Assembly (NCBI GenBank): GCA_903849835.1
Contig: CAINKA010000017.1
Span: 1 to 9,766 of the forward strand
Length of the DNA: 9,766 bases
From: an uncultured Alphaproteobacteria bacterium
GTDB taxonomy: Bacteria > Pseudomonadota > Alphaproteobacteria > Rickettsiales > UBA1997
Direction: 5' to 3'
Position numbers and translations under genes: made by a program. Position 1 is the stretch's first letter. Each line of letters begins with the position of its first letter. This document shows, piece after piece, positions 1-4,178 of this stretch. The notes beneath the pieces were generated by a model. It did not search any database, had not been told where the DNA came from, and saw nothing but the letters and a program-made list of their open reading frames with translations.

Positions 1-74
1 CCAAATAAGACTTGGTCTTCATCACTATAGCTTACTGATCCCAGAAATCCTTTATAGCTTAATGTATTTTTCAT
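1..74 (-). CDS. HicB-like antitoxin, N-terminal 24 codons only (runs off the window edge)
   Basis: The visible N-terminus contains YKGFLGSVSYSDEDQVLFG. This matches the conserved opening of HicB-family antitoxins (typically a short lead, then YKGYxGSV, an acidic stretch and a FGK-type turn). HicB proteins neutralise the HicA mRNA interferase and often bind their own promoter; that is family knowledge. The ATG (74-72) overlaps the spoT stop TGA (73-71) as ATGA, which suggests translational coupling to spoT. No hicA lies between spoT and this gene. A partner, if there is one, would be beyond the window's left edge, or this is an orphan HicB. Only 24 codons are visible, so the family call rests on the N-terminal motif alone. 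Confidence 0.7.
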   Translation of the reverse strand, partial: MKNTLSYKGFLGSVSYSDEDQVLF

Positions 75-1789
75 ATAATTTCAAATGATTTTAAATCCTC
101 AATAATTATTTTTAAATAACCGTTGAACAATGAATTGTCAAAATCGGGATAAATTGCTTTGAGCACATCTTGCCGCGAGATCAATCCTTCCGCAACTTTA
201 ACGCATAAATCGGCAACAGTTTTTTTGTGGAAGACTAATAAAGTTTTTTCCAAAATTTTTTCGCTGAGCTCTAAATTTTTCGACGCAAAAAATTTATTTA
301 AAATGGCGCGACCAAGCGAGCTATATTCATCAAATTTCTCACTTTTTATAAAATTTTTAATCGCATATTTCGCTTTTGACGTGACTGCAAATTGTAGCCA
401 ATTTGTTGAAGGCTTCGCATTTTTTGCCGTTGTAATTTCAACCTGATCACCATTCTCCAGCCTTTGCCGAAGCGGCACGATGGCTCCATTCGCTTTTACC
501 GAAACGCAATTATTTCCAACTTCAGAATGAATTGCATAAGCGAAATCAAGAACTGTCGCACCAAAAGGAAGATTGAAAATATCGCCATTCGGCGTGAAAC
601 AAAAAACTTCATCCTTATGCATCGAAAGCTTGTGTTGCTTCAAAACATCGCTGGCAGTTTCAGAATTTTTGAACAAAGAAATAAGCTCACGAACCCAACG
701 ATATTGCTCATTCTCAGCATTTATTTTTGCAGCGGATTTTGAAGATTTTTCCTTGTATCTCCAATGAGCCGCAACTCCGAGCTCAGAAATTTCGTGCATT
801 TTTTTATCACGAATCTGGATTTCGATTTTCTTGTTGAATGGCCCTAAAATTGCGAGATGAAGTGACTGGTAACCATTTTCTTTTGGCGTGCTGATGTAAT
901 CCTTGAAGGTGCTGGGAATCATGTTGTAGCACGAATTTATAATGCCGAGCGTTCGGTAACATTCTCCGATATTTTTTACGATGATGCGAAATGCCATGAT
1001 GTCGTGAAGATTGTGAAATCCGACATTTTGTTTTTTCATTTTCATCCAAATCGAATAAGGACTTTTTTCGCGCCCAAAAATTTCATATTCGACATTTTCT
1101 GATTTCAGCAATTCGTTCAGATCATCGGTAATTTTTTCGATTAAATTTTTATTTTTTTCGCGCAATTCATTGAGCTGATCAACAACATAATTTTTGGTTT
1201 CTGGATCGAGAATTTCAAAAGATAATTCCTGCAATTCATCCTTGATTTTGCTAAGTCCGATACGTCCTGCAAGTGGCGCATAAATGTCCAAACTTTCCTT
1301 CGCTTTTGCAATTTTTTTCTCTTTCGAAGGCACATAAAAAAGCGTGCGCATATTGTGCAAACGGTCTGCCAATTTCACGACTAAAACGCGAATATCTTCT
1401 GACATCGCCAAAGCAAGTTTACGAAAATCTTCCGCGACTCTTTCATTCGAAGGAACTGATTCGATTTTCCCAAGCTTAGTCACGCCATCAACCAAGCGTG
1501 CAATTTCTTCACCAAAATCTTTTTCAATTTCTTCGAGAGTGATTCCGGTGTCTTCGACAACATCGTGAAGCAATGCAGTAACGATTGATTCTTGATCGAG
1601 TTTTAAATCAGCGAGAATTTCTGCGACGGCAAGAGGATGAGAAAAATAGGGATCGCCTGAATGGCGTTTTTGATTTCCGTGAGCAGTTTTGGAGAGAATG
1701 TAAGCCTTGTGAATCAAGGCTTCGTCGAGGTTTGGATGGTAAGAGCGGATTTTAGAAATTAGATCGTGAGAGGAGATCATTTGGGTCAT
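71..1789 (-). CDS. spoT: RelA/SpoT-homologue (p)ppGpp synthetase/hydrolase, short form without ACT domain
   Basis: Makes and breaks down (p)ppGpp, the stringent-response alarmone, in the cytoplasm. The N-terminal HD hydrolase domain has metal and catalytic residues at H51, H75-D76, E79-D80 and D142, with the HNMRT block at 145-149. The synthetase domain has GREK (239-242) followed by YSI, HDIMAFRIIV (262-271), NGYQSLH (305-311) and EIQIR (323-327). The RXKD/EXDD discriminator reads TFKD (294-297): K and D are kept as in bifunctional enzymes, but the leading R is T. A TGS domain follows (about 391-455). The protein stops at 572 residues, whereas long Rsh proteins run to about 700-750, so the C-terminal ACT/zinc-finger part is absent. 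There is no visible frameshift in the 70 bp downstream, where another gene starts at once. The intact HD residues suggest a working hydrolase. The ATG at 1789 abuts a heptamer palindrome; an in-frame ATG at 1780 is an alternative start. It lies downstream of rpoZ, the classic arrangement. Confidence 0.93.
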   Translation of the reverse strand: MTQMISSHDLISKIRSYHPNLDEALIHKAYILSKTAHGNQKRHSGDPYFSHPLAVAEILADLKLDQESIVTALLHDVVEDTGITLEEIEKDFGEEIARLVDGVTKLGKIESVPSNERVAEDFRKLALAMSEDIRVLVVKLADRLHNMRTLFYVPSKEKKIAKAKESLDIYAPLAGRIGLSKIKDELQELSFEILDPETKNYVVDQLNELREKNKNLIEKITDDLNELLKSENVEYEIFGREKSPYSIWMKMKKQNVGFHNLHDIMAFRIIVKNIGECYRTLGIINSCYNMIPSTFKDYISTPKENGYQSLHLAILGPFNKKIEIQIRDKKMHEISELGVAAHWRYKEKSSKSAAKINAENEQYRWVRELISLFKNSETASDVLKQHKLSMHKDEVFCFTPNGDIFNLPFGATVLDFAYAIHSEVGNNCVSVKANGAIVPLRQRLENGDQVEITTAKNAKPSTNWLQFAVTSKAKYAIKNFIKSEKFDEYSSLGRAILNKFFASKNLELSEKILEKTLLVFHKKTVADLCVKVAEGLISRQDVLKAIYPDFDNSLFNGYLKIIIEDLKSFEII

Positions 1790-1856
1790 TTAACATTTAA
1801 ACATTTAGCATTTTGTAGCATGACTTTTTCTGCAAATGCCAAATGTTAAATGTTAA
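1787..1856. repeat. Heptamer-unit inverted repeat between rpoZ and spoT
   Basis: The left side has four units beginning CATTT: CATTTAA (1787), CATTTAAA (1794), CATTTAG (1802) and CATTTTG (1809). The right side has the complementary units CAAATGC (1833), CAAATGT (1840) and TAAATGT (1847). Arms 1790-1815 and 1833-1856 pair over about 24 bp with two single-base bulges and one mismatch, around a 17-nt loop. In the minus-strand transcript the stem would end directly at the spoT ATG (1789-1787), and the outermost unit contains that ATG. There is no T tract after the hairpin in the minus direction, so it does not look like an intrinsic terminator for rpoZ. It resembles the heptamer arms inside leuS in design but not in unit sequence. 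Confidence 0.75.
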
Positions 1857-1861
1857 TTTTT

Positions 1862-2203
1862 TTAGTCATCAATTTGAATATTTTCGTCAACGAAGGTGTC
1901 ATCTTTCAGCACGATTCCTGATTCATTTTCAGCATTTACAGCTTCAGAAAAATTATCATTTGAAGAAACAATTTCAAAACCACCGCGATTTTTTATCGAG
2001 CGGATGATGTTTTGTTTTACATTTTCAACATCAACCAAACCTTCGGCAATTTCGCGAAGAGAAATAACCGCTGGTTTTTCTTTGCGATCAAGCGTTGTCG
2101 CGGATCCGGACAAAATACTTTTTGCGCGATTACTCGCAATTAAGCAAAGCTCAAAACGATTTGGAACAACTGTTACGCAGTCTTCGACGGTGATTCTTGC
2201 CAT
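1862..2203 (-). CDS. rpoZ: DNA-directed RNA polymerase omega subunit
   Basis: Small accessory subunit that helps fold and assemble the beta-prime subunit of RNA polymerase. The N-terminus MARITVEDCV, then VPNRFELCLIASNRAK, and the block ISLREIAEG (48-56) are the typical alphaproteobacterial omega signature. The family core covers about residues 1-70. The remaining part, to residue 113, is acidic, rich in D, E and N, and probably disordered. The start ATG is supported by the conserved MAR opening, although no Shine-Dalgarno sequence is visible. It is followed by spoT after 72 nt, as in many proteobacteria where the two are co-transcribed. It diverges from map, so the 2204-2342 interval should hold its promoter. 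Confidence 0.95.
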   Translation of the reverse strand: MARITVEDCVTVVPNRFELCLIASNRAKSILSGSATTLDRKEKPAVISLREIAEGLVDVENVKQNIIRSIKNRGGFEIVSSNDNFSEAVNAENESGIVLKDDTFVDENIQIDD

Positions 2204-2342
2204 TTGAATTGAAGATTAATTTTAAAGGAAAAGCGGGCGCGCAACTTACGCAGCGGCTTTCAGCAAAGCAATAAAAATTTCACATTTACATTGCTGACTT
2301 TAGCGTTTTAGTTTCTTAAAAATTTCAAAATTAAAATTCTAA
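2204..2342. promoter_or_regulatory. Divergent rpoZ/map intergenic region
   Basis: This 139-nt stretch separates divergent genes and must hold both promoters unless they lie inside the genes. On the plus strand the best candidate for map is TTGCTG at 2291-2296, 17 nt, then TCTTAA at 2314-2319. This is a weak match to sigma-70, and start-to-ATG spacing would be short. No convincing -35/-10 pair was found for rpoZ. A GC-rich patch (about 2232-2265) stands out from the AT-rich surroundings and can form an imperfect stem in the rpoZ leader. Neither gene has a clear ribosome-binding site. Confidence 0.35.
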
Positions 2343-3134
2343 ATGACGGATTCCATCACACTTCACAATGATCACGACTTCTCCAAAATGCGCGCTGCTG
2401 GCCGTTTGGCGGCAGAAATTCTGGACTTCATCACACCATTCGTAACTGCTGGAATCGCAACTGAAGAGCTCGATAAACTCTGTCACAATAAAATTTTAGA
2501 AAATGGTGCGATCCCTGCCCCGCTTAATTACAAAGGCTTTCCAAAATCAATTTGCACTTCGATCAATCACGTTGTTTGCCACGGAATTCCGAGCGAAAAA
2601 AAACTGCAAGATGGTGACATCGTCAACATCGACGTCACCGTAATTTTGGACGGTTGGCATGGTGATTCGAGTCGCATGTATTTTGCCGGTGAGCCTTCAA
2701 TCAAAGCAAAAAGATTAACCCAAATCACGCATGATTGCCTGATGCTTGGCATCGATCAAGTCAGACCAGGAGCCCATTTAGGGGATATCGGAAATGCGAT
2801 TCAAACTTACGCCGAAAAAAATAATTTCTCCGTCGTGCGCGATTATTGCGGACATGGAATTGGTAGAATTTTTCACTGCGAACCAAGCGTCACACATTAC
2901 GGAAAAAAAGGTGCGGGAATAATTTTGGAAGAAGGAATGTTTTTTACAATCGAGCCCATGATCAATGCCGGCAAGCATGAAACGATTTTGAGCAAGCATG
3001 ATGGCTGGACAGTGACAACTCGCGACAAATCACTTTCAGCACAATTCGAACACACAATCGGCGTCACAAAAAACGGTGCCGAAATTTTCACCACATCACC
3101 AAAAAATTTAGATTTTCCGCCTTATAAATTTTAA
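2343..3134 (+). CDS. map: Type I methionine aminopeptidase
   Basis: Removes the initiator methionine from nascent proteins in the cytoplasm using a dinuclear metal centre. All five metal ligands of the pita-bread fold are in place at the usual spacing: D97 (NIDV), D108 (HGDSS), H171 (GHGIG), E204 (FTIEPM) and E236 (QFEHT). The substrate-binding histidine is H80 (VVCHGIP). At 263 residues it has the normal length for a bacterial type Ia enzyme with no extra N-terminal domain. The start is placed at 2343 because it gives the usual short lead before the family's F..M..AG opening. The upstream region has no Shine-Dalgarno sequence. It is the first gene of a two-gene plus-strand unit, with the next gene 18 nt downstream. 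Confidence 0.96.
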   Translation: MTDSITLHNDHDFSKMRAAGRLAAEILDFITPFVTAGIATEELDKLCHNKILENGAIPAPLNYKGFPKSICTSINHVVCHGIPSEKKLQDGDIVNIDVTVILDGWHGDSSRMYFAGEPSIKAKRLTQITHDCLMLGIDQVRPGAHLGDIGNAIQTYAEKNNFSVVRDYCGHGIGRIFHCEPSVTHYGKKGAGIILEEGMFFTIEPMINAGKHETILSKHDGWTVTTRDKSLSAQFEHTIGVTKNGAEIFTTSPKNLDFPPYKF

Positions 3135-3141
3135 CTTAAAT

Positions 3142-3145
3142 GGAG
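3142..3145 (+). promoter_or_regulatory. Ribosome-binding site for the ankyrin-type gene
   Basis: GGAG lies 7 nt before the ATG at 3153. It is one of the few recognisable Shine-Dalgarno sequences in the window and favours this ATG over the in-frame TTG at 3147, which is only two codons earlier and lies too close to the GGAG. Confidence 0.65.
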
Positions 3146-3152
3146 ATTGATT

Positions 3153-4178
3153 ATGAGTAGAGCAGACGCGCCAGTACCAAAACTTAATGAGTTGTTAGAC
3201 GCAATTGTTTCTGGCAATGTGAAGTTAGTCAAAATTCTTGCAGACAGCTTAAGAGAGAAAATTAACGACAGCGTAACTCGAACTTTTTACCCACCATCTT
3301 CGGTTGAAGATGATGCTGGCATAACCTCTGAGCATACAGCGCTTGGAACAGCTGTCGAACGAGGAAAATTGGAGATGGTGAGAATTCTTTTGGATGTAGG
3401 CGCTATTCCATCTGCAGATTTGTTAACAGATAGCTTAGATCCTCACCTCCACACAGGCGATCGCGACGTCGTCGCAAAAAAAATTACATCTGAGTTAGCG
3501 ATTTATACCGCTTTCAAATATGGCGATATTCCACCGGAAAAATTACGCGGGATGCCCATTCATGCTTTTCTGGGCGCCATTGCCACTGATAGCGTCAATA
3601 TTAATGCGCTTAATGTGCTATTTACCATCTTGCCAGATGAATCAGAAATACGACGAGAAATTGTTAAAGCTATTCCACAAAGCCCTGACAACGAAGCGAA
3701 AATCAGAACGTTCCGAGATTTTAAAAATCTGTTAGAAACTAAATTTGAAAAGCAACTTAAAAAAGAAGAATCTTTGAAAAGCAGCGGTGGTGGTAGCAGT
3801 GGTGGAGGAGGTGGTGGAGGTGGTGCGAGAGAAGGCGGTGAATCAGAAACAATTTTAAATCCAAAACAAGCAGCTGGCTACACTATTGCCAGATTGATGC
3901 GCGATAATTTTTTAGAACAAACAATTGCAACTTTTAGACAATTTCCTCGTAGCACAAGTGATAAAACTTCTGCTGGAGCAGTGTTTGGTACCGATTTAAC
4001 AATGGGTATTATTGGATCGTTTTTATCAACATTACCTCTCTGCAATTTAACAAAATCGCAGCAGGACGTTGCAAGAAATGCGTTGGCAGATTTTCTTTTT
4101 CCAAAACAACCAACTTCAGAGCTTTCTGGAGCATCAGCATCAGGAGCAAGTGTGGTATCATCGCGCGATAGGGACTAG
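3153..4178 (+). CDS. Unrecognised ankyrin-type protein with polyglycine linker
   Basis: No specific family was recognised for this 341-residue protein. Two segments resemble ankyrin helices: LLDAIVSGNVKLVKILAD (14-31) and HTALGTAVERGKLEMVRILL (61-80) followed by DVGAIP, the classic TALxxAxxxGxxxxVxxLLxxGA pattern. Residues 105-200 are helical-looking and may hold degenerate repeats. Residues 209-229 form a Gly/Ser-rich tract with eight consecutive glycines. This divides the N-terminal region from a C-terminal domain (about 235-320) with no family resemblance I can name. The tail (322-341) is Ser/Ala-rich and ends in RDRD. There is no signal peptide or membrane segment. It lies 18 nt after map, so it is probably co-transcribed. 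Its stop overlaps that of leuS. Ankyrin proteins in intracellular alphaproteobacteria are often secreted effectors, and that role here is inference only. Confidence 0.7.
   Translation: MSRADAPVPKLNELLDAIVSGNVKLVKILADSLREKINDSVTRTFYPPSSVEDDAGITSEHTALGTAVERGKLEMVRILLDVGAIPSADLLTDSLDPHLHTGDRDVVAKKITSELAIYTAFKYGDIPPEKLRGMPIHAFLGAIATDSVNINALNVLFTILPDESEIRREIVKAIPQSPDNEAKIRTFRDFKNLLETKFEKQLKKEESLKSSGGGSSGGGGGGGGAREGGESETILNPKQAAGYTIARLMRDNFLEQTIATFRQFPRSTSDKTSAGAVFGTDLTMGIIGSFLSTLPLCNLTKSQQDVARNALADFLFPKQPTSELSGASASGASVVSSRDRD

Noticed and set aside
1787..1863. Intrinsic transcription terminator after rpoZ
   Set aside because: In the direction of rpoZ no T tract follows the stem. The T run lies on the plus-strand side, where no gene ends.
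2232..2265. GC-rich imperfect stem in the rpoZ leader as a riboswitch or attenuator
   Set aside because: Pairing is short with internal loops and no known riboswitch core could be recognised. It is mentioned only as a compositional oddity.
3147..3152. TTG start for the ankyrin-type gene
   Set aside because: It adds only two codons and lies one base after the GGAG; the ATG at 3153 has proper spacing.
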